64,000 bases of DNA. Origin: Acidobacteria bacterium Ga0077551. Lineage in GTDB: Bacteria > Pseudomonadota > Alphaproteobacteria > Caulobacterales > Hyphomonadaceae. A program made the position numbers and the translations under genes. Under the pieces are notes generated by a model. It saw only the letters and a list, made by a program, of their open reading frames with translations. It searched no databases and had not been told where the DNA came from. Positions within the stretch are counted from its first letter, which is position 1. Each line of letters begins with the position of its first letter. Location: assembly GCA_001464545.1 (NCBI GenBank), contig LNFC01000020.1, positions 62,001-126,000 of the forward strand. Direction: 5' to 3'. Of the stretch, positions 34,898 through 42,443 are shown piece by piece.

Positions 34898-35245
34898 GTG
34901 CAAAGAGATATCCTGTTCCTGCTGAAACCGGGCTTCACAGATCCCGCCCTGCCGGGACAGGATCTCTACTGCTGGCACTGCGCGCTGATGGAAGGCGTGC
35001 TCGCGTCCTTTCCGCGCCTCGGGGAGAACCTGGACGTCCGCCGCATCGCCTTTCCCCGGCCTCGCGCGGATGTGATCGCCCTGATCGGCGAGGCCAACCA
35101 GTCGCTCCCCGTACTGGTCCTCGCCGAGGACGCCCCCGCCGGGCTGGCCACGGCGACCCACGCGGGCAGGGGGTTCGTCAACGACCCGATGGCTATCCTG
35201 GATGTGCTCCACCAGCGCCACGGCTTCCCCCTGCGGCATCCCTGA
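34898..35245 (+). CDS. DUF3088 family protein
   Basis: 115 residues beginning with GTG at 34898, eight bases after the acyl-CoA ligase stop. The CWHC motif (LYCWHCALMEGVLASFP) near the N-terminus and FLLKPGFTDPALPGQ are typical of DUF3088, whose members look like a thioredoxin-like fold with unknown function. GEANQSLPVLVLAED is another conserved part. The spacing implies cotranscription with the ligase. Confidence 0.85.
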   Translation: MQRDILFLLKPGFTDPALPGQDLYCWHCALMEGVLASFPRLGENLDVRRIAFPRPRADVIALIGEANQSLPVLVLAEDAPAGLATATHAGRGFVNDPMAILDVLHQRHGFPLRHP

Positions 35246-35318
35246 CGCACCGCGCGTTCGGGCCATTGCAGGCGGCGCAGAAAGGGTTAGGTTCCGCCGC
35301 AACCCGGGAGGCACCAGA

Positions 35319-36212
35319 ATGACCGCAGACTCAGAGACCACCACAGCGCCTGCGCAATCGGCAGGCTGGCGCGGCAAGTTCGCGGGCTTCGCCCTCGCGC
35401 TCTCGATCTTCGCCATCCTCTGGTTCGCCGCCGCCGCCGTCGGCACCAAGCTCGGCCTCTGGGAATGGCAGTTCGGCCTCGGCGTCATGACCATCACCTG
35501 GGGCCCGCTGCTGCTGATGGTGGCCGCCGGCGTCTCCGTCCTCGCGGTCATCCTCTCCCTCATCAAGTCGCCGCGCAAACAGGCCTTCATGCTCGCCTTT
35601 GCCGCGCTGCTGATCTCCGGCCTCGCCTTCGGCCGTGTTGCCGCCTTTGGCGCCGGCGCCGCGCGCCTGCCGCCGCTGCACGACATCCAGACCGACTGGT
35701 CAAACCCCATCCAGCCAAGCGATGCCCTGTTCACCGAGCGGGAAGCGACCGGCGCGCTGAACCCGGTCGAGGACGCGCCCGTGATCGACCCCGCCGCCGA
35801 TGGCCGCTGGCCCGGCATGGGCGGCCGCCTCGTCTCGGAAGTCCAGGAAGAGGCCGAGTTCGACACCGCGACCCACAAGTCGCCGAAGGAAACGCCCTAT
35901 CCGCTGATCGCCCCGCTGGTCACCGCCGCCGCGCCGGACGTCGCCTATACCGCCGCCCTCGCCACCGTAGAAGCGCGCGGCTGGAGCGTGGTGCTGGCCG
36001 AGCCGGAAAGCGGCCTGATCGACGCCACCGAAGAAAGCTTCTGGTTCGGCTTCAAGGACGACATCATGATCCGCGTCCGCAGCGAAGGCGAAGGCTCCCG
36101 GATCGACATCCGCTCGACCAGCCGCGTCGGCCTCTCGGACCTCGGCGCCAATGCCAAACGCGTCCGCGACCTCCTCGACGAAATCGAAACCCGCCTCGGC
36201 AAGGGCGCCTGA
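35319..36212 (+). CDS. DUF1499 domain-containing membrane protein
   Basis: 297 residues. Three to four N-terminal membrane helices (FAGFALALSIFAILWFAAAA, TWGPLLLMVAAGVSVLAV, FMLAFAALLISGLAFG) are followed by a cytoplasmic or periplasmic DUF1499 domain (DIQTDWSNPIQPSDALF and SGLIDATEESFWFGFKDDI). Function unknown. GGGAGG precedes the ATG at 35319, whereas the longer frame overlaps the preceding gene. Two GCGATAAAAA copies spaced by 21 bases lie just after its stop. Confidence 0.87.
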   Translation: MTADSETTTAPAQSAGWRGKFAGFALALSIFAILWFAAAAVGTKLGLWEWQFGLGVMTITWGPLLLMVAAGVSVLAVILSLIKSPRKQAFMLAFAALLISGLAFGRVAAFGAGAARLPPLHDIQTDWSNPIQPSDALFTEREATGALNPVEDAPVIDPAADGRWPGMGGRLVSEVQEEAEFDTATHKSPKETPYPLIAPLVTAAAPDVAYTAALATVEARGWSVVLAEPESGLIDATEESFWFGFKDDIMIRVRSEGEGSRIDIRSTSRVGLSDLGANAKRVRDLLDEIETRLGKGA

Positions 36213-36226
36213 CCCCCTGCGCCGGA

Positions 36227-36310
36227 GCGATAAAAACGCGCCATTGCGCGATAAAAAATGAGAATGAATGAGAAAGTTTGGACATCCCTGATGCACGCCG
36301 TGCATCAGGG
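36227..36310. promoter_or_regulatory. Phased direct repeats and a 25-base perfect palindrome
   Basis: GCGATAAAAA occurs at 36227 and 36248, 21 bases apart (two helical turns). At 36286-36310 two perfect 12-base arms, CCCTGATGCACG and CGTGCATCAGGG, flank one central C. No T-run follows, so it is not a simple terminator. A regulator-binding site is the likelier reading. Confidence 0.55.
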
Positions 36311-36642
36311 TGAGACGCCTTGAAGCCGGGTAGGCGCGCGCCGGGCAGGTCCTTGCGCCTACAAAAACCACGCCCCCCGAAACATTAAATCCAGCTTCCT
36401 CAAGCCCTTGCAAAATACTTCGGGCTTGCGTCCGCCACACCTCCGCCCACGGAGTTATACTCCGGGCATGGTTCCGGATTTTTATCCAACCGCAAAACTG
36501 TCAGCTCCCTTCGCCAAGCGATGGGAGATGAAGGCCGTCGTCAAAAAAATGCGCGCCCCCTGCATCCATCCGGGCCTGCCGCTGCATCTTACCAGCAAAG
36601 ACCGGGACATTCCGGTCGCCGAGACCCCGAAAGGCCCCCGCC
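36311..36642 (+). other. Non-coding stretch, possible structured RNA
   Basis: No convincing gene. GTAGGCGC (36330-36337) and GCGCCTAC (36355-36362) could form a hairpin with a 17-base loop. An ORF from 36468 stays open into the next gene but has no coding pattern I trust. This stretch may be the leader of the small ORF at 36643. Confidence 0.3.
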
Positions 36643-36813
36643 ATGACCACGCAGACCCTCGCCCGCCCGATCAACCAGCCCGCTTCCTCGCCGGTGCTGG
36701 ACCGCATCTTCGCTGCAGCGACCCTCCCGGCCGCCGCCAACGACGCCGCCAGCGCCAACACCTCTCTGCTAGTGCGCCGCCGCGAACGCGCCCGCCGCCG
36801 CGATGCGCGCTGA
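36643..36813 (+). CDS. Possible small basic protein (56 residues)
   Basis: Starts MTTQTLARPINQP and ends with an Arg-rich tail (RRRERARRRDAR). Codons have the G/C third-position bias of real genes here. A strong plus-strand terminator begins 32 bases after the stop, which shows something is transcribed in this direction. The ribosome site (AAAGG) is weak. No homolog recognised; the basic tail could bind nucleic acid. Alternatively the transcript is a small RNA and the ORF is incidental. Confidence 0.4.
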   Translation: MTTQTLARPINQPASSPVLDRIFAAATLPAAANDAASANTSLLVRRRERARRRDAR

Positions 36814-36844
36814 ACCCCGCTTCGCTCTCTCGCGAACACTCCAG

Positions 36845-36874
36845 GGGGCAGCTTAGGGAGCTGCCCCTCTTTTT
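36845..36874 (+). terminator. Rho-independent terminator
   Basis: GGGGCAGCT, 5-base loop, AGCTGCCCC, then TCTTTTT on the plus strand. It ends just before the convergent acyltransferase gene. Confidence 0.9.
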
Positions 36875-36875
36875 G

Positions 36876-37838
36876 TCAGCTGACCCCGGCGTCCCGCCAG
36901 GCCTCTTTCGGCCAGCGACGGTGCTGCCAGAACCACTGGCCCGGATGGGCGCGCACCTGCGCCTCGATGAAGGCGGTTATCTGCTCGACAGCGCGGCGAA
37001 TGTCCGCCGCCGGATGACCGGTATCCTCCGGCACGAAGGGGGTATGGAACTCCACCCGGAACCGCGCCGGCCCCGTCCGCACGGTCGAGACCGGCACGAT
37101 CGGCACCTTGTATTTCAGGGCCATCCGCGTCGGCCCGGGCGCCGTCATCGCCGCATGACCAAAGAAGGAAACGGGGATGCCCTCGTTGAATTTCTGGTCG
37201 TTCATCAGCGCCACCGGCGCGCCGCGCGACAGGGCGCGCATCAACTCGCGCGTGCCGATGCCCTTCGGCGCATTGACCTGCGTACCATAGGCCGCGCGCA
37301 GGTCCGCGATCCGCTTGTCGATATGCGGATTGTTCAGCGCCCGGTAGGTCATCACGGCGCCCGGGATGCGCTTGGTGATCGCGGCCGGCATGATTTCCCA
37401 GTTGGCGAAATGGCCGGAAATGAAGACCGCGCCCTTGCCGCTCTCGCGGATGGCGTCCAGCACGTCGAGGCCGACGACCTCAACCCGTCCGCTCGTGTAC
37501 GGATCAATCGCCGGAAGATGCGGCATCTCGCCGGCCGTGCGGCCAGCGCTTTCCCAGGCCGCCAGGGCCGTCTCTTCGATCCGCCCAGCGTCCCAATCGG
37601 GAAAGGCGAGGCGCAGGTTGCGCCGCATTGTCTTGTGCTGCGATAGCGCCGGGCCGATCTTCCTCATCAGCCAGCCGCCAAAGTCCGAGGCCTTCTCCGG
37701 CCCCAGCGCTTTCATAGGGCCCCAGTAGACCAGGTCCCAGGCCACGGTCTCCAGCCGCCATTGAACCCGCTGCCAGAAGGTGGCGCGGTTATCGATGTCC
37801 TTAGGGCGGACATAGTCGGCAGGCGTCGGCTCGGTCAT
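36876..37838 (-). CDS. Lysophospholipid/lipid A acyltransferase (LpxL/HtrB family)
   Basis: 320 residues. The family motif HFANWE (in SGHFANWEIMP) matches the HFGNWE active site of late lipid A acyltransferases. NDQKFNEGIPVSFFG is a second conserved block, and the C-terminus has QWFWQHRRW. The enzyme would add a secondary fatty acid to lipid A from acyl-ACP at the inner membrane. The ATG at 37838 overlaps the TGA of lpxK. Which chain and position it acylates is not predictable. Confidence 0.92.
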   Translation of the reverse strand: MTEPTPADYVRPKDIDNRATFWQRVQWRLETVAWDLVYWGPMKALGPEKASDFGGWLMRKIGPALSQHKTMRRNLRLAFPDWDAGRIEETALAAWESAGRTAGEMPHLPAIDPYTSGRVEVVGLDVLDAIRESGKGAVFISGHFANWEIMPAAITKRIPGAVMTYRALNNPHIDKRIADLRAAYGTQVNAPKGIGTRELMRALSRGAPVALMNDQKFNEGIPVSFFGHAAMTAPGPTRMALKYKVPIVPVSTVRTGPARFRVEFHTPFVPEDTGHPAADIRRAVEQITAFIEAQVRAHPGQWFWQHRRWPKEAWRDAGVS

Positions 37839-38830
37839 GGCTCCGCCCGTTTGAAGAGCGGCGCGAGCAGCGCGTCAAGCGCCGCCGCATCTTCGAACAC
37901 CGCTTTCACCGGAAACACGAGGACGTCCGGCTGGATGTCCGGGGGGAGGCGGACATGATCTTTCGAAGTTGTAATCAGCCGCGCGCCATCACGCTTGGCG
38001 AGGTTGCGGAGGAAGTTCAGGTCTCCGGCCGTGTAGGGGTGATGATCCGCATACGGCACAGCGTCCCGGATATCGCCGCCGGCGGCTTTCAGGCTGTCCA
38101 GGAATTTCTCCGGCCGCCCGATGCCCGCGAAGGCCACCAGCGGGCCGGCGGGTGCAGGCCCGGTCGCCTCGAGCCGGGCGCGCAGCACCGGCTTGCCGCT
38201 TTGCAAGGCAGCGGCCGGTACCGGGCCGTCCCCCATCAGGATCACGGCGTCCGCCCGCGCGAGGCCGGAGGCCGCCGGTTCGCGCAAGGGGCCCTTGGGC
38301 AGGACATGGCCATTGCCGAACGGCGCGGCGGCATCGATGACCACGAAGGTGAAATCCTTCGCCAGCGACGGATTCTGGTGGCCATCATCCATGAGCACCG
38401 CGCCCACGCCCGCCGCCTCCATCGCGCGCGCGCCTTGGGCGCGGTCGCGGCCAATCCAGGCCTCGCCGGTGGCAGCGAGCAGCAGGGGCTCGTCGCCGAC
38501 ATCGTGGAAGGTGTGCCGGGCCGTGTCGACCTTCAGCGGGCCGGGCTCGCGCCCACCATGGCCGCGCGACAAGGTGGCGGCGCGGACGCCGCGCGCGGTG
38601 ATCCGCGCACGGATGGCCTCGGCCACCGGGGTCTTGCCTGTCCCGCCCGCCGTCACGTTGCCGATACAGATGACCGGTACGGACACGCGCTCCGGCACGG
38701 CGCGGGCGAGCTTGCGCCGGAAGCCCCAGAGGTAGAGCCAGCTTACCGGTGTCAGAAGGGCCCGCAGCATCGGGGCAGAGTCGCGCGCCGAGGGATCGAG
38801 ACCCGCCGACCAGAAGTACGGCGCCTTCAC
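37835..38830 (-). CDS. lpxK: Tetraacyldisaccharide 4'-kinase
   Basis: 331 residues, usual length. The P-loop is GNVTAGGTGKTPVAEAI, followed by SRGHGG and DDGHQNPSL, all typical of LpxK. It phosphorylates the 4' position of the lipid A precursor. The start is GTG at 38830, overlapping the TGA of waaA (GTGA); the open frame runs further upstream but only inside waaA. It is the third gene of a four-gene envelope operon. Confidence 0.95.
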   Translation of the reverse strand: MKAPYFWSAGLDPSARDSAPMLRALLTPVSWLYLWGFRRKLARAVPERVSVPVICIGNVTAGGTGKTPVAEAIRARITARGVRAATLSRGHGGREPGPLKVDTARHTFHDVGDEPLLLAATGEAWIGRDRAQGARAMEAAGVGAVLMDDGHQNPSLAKDFTFVVIDAAAPFGNGHVLPKGPLREPAASGLARADAVILMGDGPVPAAALQSGKPVLRARLEATGPAPAGPLVAFAGIGRPEKFLDSLKAAGGDIRDAVPYADHHPYTAGDLNFLRNLAKRDGARLITTSKDHVRLPPDIQPDVLVFPVKAVFEDAAALDALLAPLFKRAEP

Positions 38831-40101
38831 CGGCCCGGCCCGGACGTGTCGAGCAGTGGCTTCGGGATCAGCGGCAGCAGCGCCTCCAGCGTCGCGTTCA
38901 TCGGTGCGTCGGCAGCGGCTTCCAATGCCGCGACGGCGGCTTCCGAAACGGTCGGCGGATCGGCGAGACCCGCCGCGAGATGTCCGGAATCGATCACGGT
39001 GCGGACGAGTCCGCGCGCTTCCAGGTCCGCCATCATGCTGGCAAAGTTGAAAACCGACGGGCCGGTCAGCACGGGTTTGCGAAGACGCACCGGCTCCAGC
39101 GGATTGTGTCCGCCGACATCCGCCGCATGGCCGCCGCCAAGATACACGACATTGGCGAGGCGCAGCCACAGGCCCATTTCGCCCATCGTATCGGCCAGCA
39201 GCACGCGGTCGCGCGGCGAGGGCACATCGCCTTTCGAGCGGCGCGCGAAAGGCAGGCGGCGGGCCTTCAGGAGGTCGGCAATCTCGTCGCCGCGTTCCGG
39301 ATGGCGGGGCACGATGATGAGGGCAGACTCGGTGAACCGGTCAGTCGCATCTAGGAAGAATTCCTCCTCGCCCGGATGGGTCGAGGCGGCGACGAAGCAG
39401 CGCCGTCCGTTGACGAAGTTCGCCGACAGGCGCGCAAGGTCAACCGGATTGGCGTCCGGCGGCGTTTGCGCCGATTTCAGGTTGCCCGGCACGCGCACGG
39501 CGCGGCCCAGAAGCCGCTCCAGCCGCGCGCCGGTTTCCGGGTCGGCTGCGAGGATCACATCGAACCGTCCGATCAGTGTACGGAAGAGGCCCTTGACGCG
39601 GGCCCAACCTTCGGCGGAGCGATCGGTCATGCGCGCATTGACGAGTGCACGGCGGGCGCCGCCCCGCTCGGCCTCGAGGATCAGGTTCGGCCAGATCTCG
39701 CCTTCGGCAAAGATGCAGAGGTCCGGCCGCCAGTGCTGGATGAAACGTCGCGCCGCCATCGGTGTGTCGACCGGCGCCATGGCGTGTACGGCGCTTTCCG
39801 GAATCTCCTTGCCCATCAGGCGGGCGGAGGTCAGCGTCTGGCTTGTGAACAGCAGCATCACGCCGGGCCGCGCGATGATCAGCCTGCGGCCAAGTTCCAG
39901 CAGCACGCGGCTTTCGCCGACGCTGGCGCCATGCAGCCAGACCAGCGGGCCGGGCCGGCGCGGCGGCAGCCGCCGGGCAAAGCGTTCATTCAGGCGGAGG
40001 ATGTCTTCCTTGCCATTCGCGGCGCGCGCGTTCATCGCAAAGCCGAGCAGCGGCGCGGCAAGGCGCGTGGCCAGTCTGTAGGCGAACAACGCAGGCGTCA
40101 T
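38827..40101 (-). CDS. waaA: 3-deoxy-D-manno-octulosonic acid transferase
   Basis: 424 residues. It adds Kdo residues from CMP-Kdo to lipid A precursor. An N-terminal segment (LVWLHGASVGE) includes the catalytic glutamate, then WPDLCIFAEGEIWPNLI and the C-terminal Rossmann domain (YLGGGHAADVGGHNPLEP) for CMP-Kdo binding. The ATG at 40101 immediately follows the stop codon of the DUF374 acyltransferase gene without a gap. Whether it adds one or two Kdo cannot be told from sequence. Confidence 0.95.
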   Translation of the reverse strand: MTPALFAYRLATRLAAPLLGFAMNARAANGKEDILRLNERFARRLPPRRPGPLVWLHGASVGESRVLLELGRRLIIARPGVMLLFTSQTLTSARLMGKEIPESAVHAMAPVDTPMAARRFIQHWRPDLCIFAEGEIWPNLILEAERGGARRALVNARMTDRSAEGWARVKGLFRTLIGRFDVILAADPETGARLERLLGRAVRVPGNLKSAQTPPDANPVDLARLSANFVNGRRCFVAASTHPGEEEFFLDATDRFTESALIIVPRHPERGDEIADLLKARRLPFARRSKGDVPSPRDRVLLADTMGEMGLWLRLANVVYLGGGHAADVGGHNPLEPVRLRKPVLTGPSVFNFASMMADLEARGLVRTVIDSGHLAAGLADPPTVSEAAVAALEAAADAPMNATLEALLPLIPKPLLDTSGPGR

Positions 40102-40842
40102 TCAGAGGGCCGCTCCGGCGAGGTCTGGCGCAGCGGGATACCCGGCCAGTTCTTCGGCCCGGCGCGTAGCCGCATCCATGCCGGTTTGCAACGCCTGCTG
40201 AAGGTCTTCAAGGCGGGCCTCGCGCGGGCAGTCGATCGGCGGGCCGAACACGATGGCGCCGCGCGCGAAGGGCAGCGGAATGATGAACCGGTCCCAGGAA
40301 TCAAGCCGGCGCGCCGGTTTCGACGAGACGGCATATGGCACGACCGTCGCGCCGGCACGCTGGGCCAGCGTCACGGCGCCTGCGGTCGCGATGCGGCGAG
40401 GCCCGCGCGGGCCATCGGGTGTCATGCAAATCGTGCCGCCGTCTTTCAGGCGCTTGCTGGCCTCGGCAATGGCGCGCAGGCCGCCCTTGTCCTTGGCCGC
40501 TTTCTTCTTGTTGGAGGCCGAGCCGCGCACGATGTCGAGGTCGAGATGCTCGACCGCCCGGGCCACCGCTTCGCCGTCCGGAGACAGGGAGATCATCATC
40601 GCGGTCGGCGCCCGCCGCTCCGGCCAATGCCGGATCGACTGGTTCCAGCCTGACGGCATCAGCAGGATGGTCTCGTGCCAGCTCGCCAGGATCAGCCCGG
40701 GACCGGCGGGCGTGAGCACATGGCGCGCACCTTCTGCGCCCTCGATGCGCCAGCGCGTGGTGCGCCCGATCAGCGCCATCCAGAACCAGATGATGTAGCC
40801 GAGCAGGGCAACCATGAACGGCGAGCGAAACAGGGATTTCAT
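40102..40842 (-). CDS. DUF374 lysophospholipid acyltransferase-like protein
   Basis: 246 residues, first gene of the lipid A operon. It has one N-terminal membrane segment (FMVALLGYIIWFWMALIG), the DUF374 hallmark TPDGPRGPRR and SWHETILLMP resembling the HxxxxD/E acyltransferase site. Family members are found beside lipid A/Kdo genes and are thought to act in lipid A acylation, but none of the known LpxL reactions is certain. The ATG at 40842 was chosen because it starts the membrane segment. tRNA-Val lies upstream on the same strand. Confidence 0.88.
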   Translation of the reverse strand: MKSLFRSPFMVALLGYIIWFWMALIGRTTRWRIEGAEGARHVLTPAGPGLILASWHETILLMPSGWNQSIRHWPERRAPTAMMISLSPDGEAVARAVEHLDLDIVRGSASNKKKAAKDKGGLRAIAEASKRLKDGGTICMTPDGPRGPRRIATAGAVTLAQRAGATVVPYAVSSKPARRLDSWDRFIIPLPFARGAIVFGPPIDCPREARLEDLQQALQTGMDAATRRAEELAGYPAAPDLAGAAL

Positions 40843-40900
40843 CGGGCGGGTTATACTTTGCTTCGGAGCAGGCGCCATAGGAGGCGGCAGCGGCGAAGGA

Positions 40901-40975
40901 TGGTGGGCGATGCAGGGTTCGAACCTGCGACCCCTGCCGTGTGAAGGCAGTGCTCTACCACTGAGCTAATCGCCC
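40901..40975 (-). tRNA. tRNA-Val (anticodon CAC)
   Basis: On the minus strand: acceptor GGGCGAT/ATCGCCC, D-arm TTAGCTCAGTGGTAGAGC, anticodon stem CTGCC/GGCAG with loop TTCACAC (anticodon CAC, reads GTG), T-arm with GGTTCGAACC, and an encoded CCA end at 40901-40903. 75 bases, all arms pair. The DUF374 gene lies downstream. Confidence 0.97.
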
Positions 40976-41281
40976 GCCGCGAAGGGCGTGGCGTAGTCGG
41001 CCCGGCGGGGGAGGTCAAGACGGTATGTAAGGCGCAAATGCGCGAGGGATTCGGCCACTGTTTGACACGGCGGAAGGCCTGGAGGGCGTCCAGCCAGGTA
41101 ATAGCTCTGCCTATGAGCCATGCATTCCTGCATTCGAGGATGCTGCTGTCCCGGAAATGAGGGACCCTATATCGCAAAGTTGTGACAGAGCGTCGCAAGC
41201 GCTCAAACCGCGTTGGGTCCTGACTTCTGGAGACTTTCTGCGGAAATTACCCACACGTCAGGTGAATATGAACAAGCGTTC
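40976..41281 (+). other. Intergenic stretch, lower GC, no gene seen
   Basis: About 300 bases upstream of tRNA-Val. Base composition falls towards the right, becoming clearly AT-richer than the window average. No coding pattern, terminator or repeated tRNA end was found. Confidence 0.4.
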
Positions 41282-41434
41282 ATGCTGAATAAGTGTTCAT
41301 GCTACAAACTTACCAAACCGTCACCCGATTTTGCCCTTGAGAAAACCTGCAAACGTTGTCATCTACGCGACATACAAGACGGGCCAATCAAGGTTCGCAG
41401 TATGAACTTAAGAAGGACAGGCACGGCAGCGTAA
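41282..41434 (+). CDS. Possible small Cys-rich protein (50 residues)
   Basis: A 50-residue ORF starting MLNKCSCYKLTKP, with CxC early and KTCKRCH (CxxC) later, spaced like a zinc ribbon. No ribosome site is visible and GC is well below the neighbours. It lies in the same AT-rich patch as the next ORF and may be a remnant of acquired DNA or not a gene at all. Confidence 0.25.
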   Translation: MLNKCSCYKLTKPSPDFALEKTCKRCHLRDIQDGPIKVRSMNLRRTGTAA

Positions 41435-41469
41435 GTTGCCAGAGTGATAACAAGCCTGGAGAGAGCAGA

Positions 41470-41712
41470 GTGAAAGACTGGTGTGACGAAGATGGCGCTC
41501 GGCGCCTTCGCGAAAAGATTAATGCGTACTGGGCAGAACGTGGCTACGAAGTCGATGTCGACCTCATAGACGCAGGTTTTGTTCCCGCAATGCGGAGTGC
41601 ACGTACGGACGTGCGTTCCAACATGGTCAATGGCATGCCGCGCCGGCGTGCCCTTGGTGAAGGCGGGTCCTCCCGCCCGACCTACCGGCCACGGGGCGAA
41701 GCCACGGCCTGA
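41470..41712 (+). CDS. Small hypothetical protein (80 residues)
   Basis: Start GTG at 41470, with GGAGAG six bases upstream, within a longer open frame. The product begins MKDWCDEDGARRL and has the coding-like stretch INAYWAERGYEVDVDLID, AGFVPAMRSARTDVRSNM. It resembles small hypothetical proteins often seen in alphaproteobacterial accessory regions; function unknown. Its 3' end overlaps the 3' end of the convergent gph gene by about 30 bases. Confidence 0.6.
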   Translation: MKDWCDEDGARRLREKINAYWAERGYEVDVDLIDAGFVPAMRSARTDVRSNMVNGMPRRRALGEGGSSRPTYRPRGEATA

Positions 41713-42401
41713 TCCTTCAGGCCTGACAAAGCTGGAACAAGCTGGACATAGTGGCTGATGGTAACATCAGCGGCAATAGCCTCAGGTGTTTCCGCCTCAT
41801 AACCGAAGGTTACGAACACGAAGGGCAGTCCGGCATTCCGGGCTGCCCTTTCGTCTGTCCGGCTGTCGCCCACGAACAAGGCGCGCGCCGGATCGCCGCT
41901 CGCAGCGGCAATCGTCTCAAACACATGGTCGGCGTGGGGCTTGCGGTTCGTCGCCCGGTCGGCGCCGAACACCACGTCGAACTGGTCGGTCAGGCCGAGC
42001 GCCTCGAGCAGGCGCACGCTCAGGTCCTGGCGCTTGTTGGTGCACACCGCGAGCGTGGCGCCGGCCTCGCGCAAGGCGTCCAGCGCGTCCATGGCGCCGT
42101 CAAACGGCCGCGAGCCGACCGCGATATGGTCGACATAATAGGCAATGAATCGCTCGAACGCCGCGTCCATCTCTGTTGCGGACAGGGCAGCGCCCTGGGT
42201 CCGGATGCCGGTTTCGATCATCGCGCGGGCGCCGTGCCCGATCATCTCGGCAACGTCCGCCAGCGGCACAGGGGAGAGGTTCATGCCGGTCAGCACATGG
42301 TTCAGCGCGCCGAGCAGGTCCGGGGCGGTATCGACCAGCGTGCCGTCCAGATCGAACAGGATCGTCCAGCCGTTGAAGTCAGGTGTTTCGCCCGTATCCA
42401 T
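41682..42401 (-). CDS. gph: Phosphoglycolate phosphatase (HAD hydrolase)
   Basis: 239 residues. HAD motif I is LFDLDGTLVDTAPDLL, motif II TNKR, motif III RKPHADHVF and motif IV VGDSRTDERAA. The cap (residues ~30-110) and motif spacing fit Gph, which removes phosphoglycolate, although other small phosphosugars are possible substrates. The ATG at 42401 starts the domain; the open frame extends much further upstream into glmU's antisense. Divergent from glmU. Confidence 0.88.
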   Translation of the reverse strand: MDTGETPDFNGWTILFDLDGTLVDTAPDLLGALNHVLTGMNLSPVPLADVAEMIGHGARAMIETGIRTQGAALSATEMDAAFERFIAYYVDHIAVGSRPFDGAMDALDALREAGATLAVCTNKRQDLSVRLLEALGLTDQFDVVFGADRATNRKPHADHVFETIAAASGDPARALFVGDSRTDERAARNAGLPFVFVTFGYEAETPEAIAADVTISHYVQLVPALSGLKDQAVASPRGR

Positions 42402-42443
42402 GCCGCGTTCGCCCTCGCCAAGCTGCGGGGTTTCGTCTAGGCG

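Noticed and set aside
40901-40975. tRNA-Val as an integration site
   Set aside because: No repeated tRNA 3' end or integrase was found on either side.
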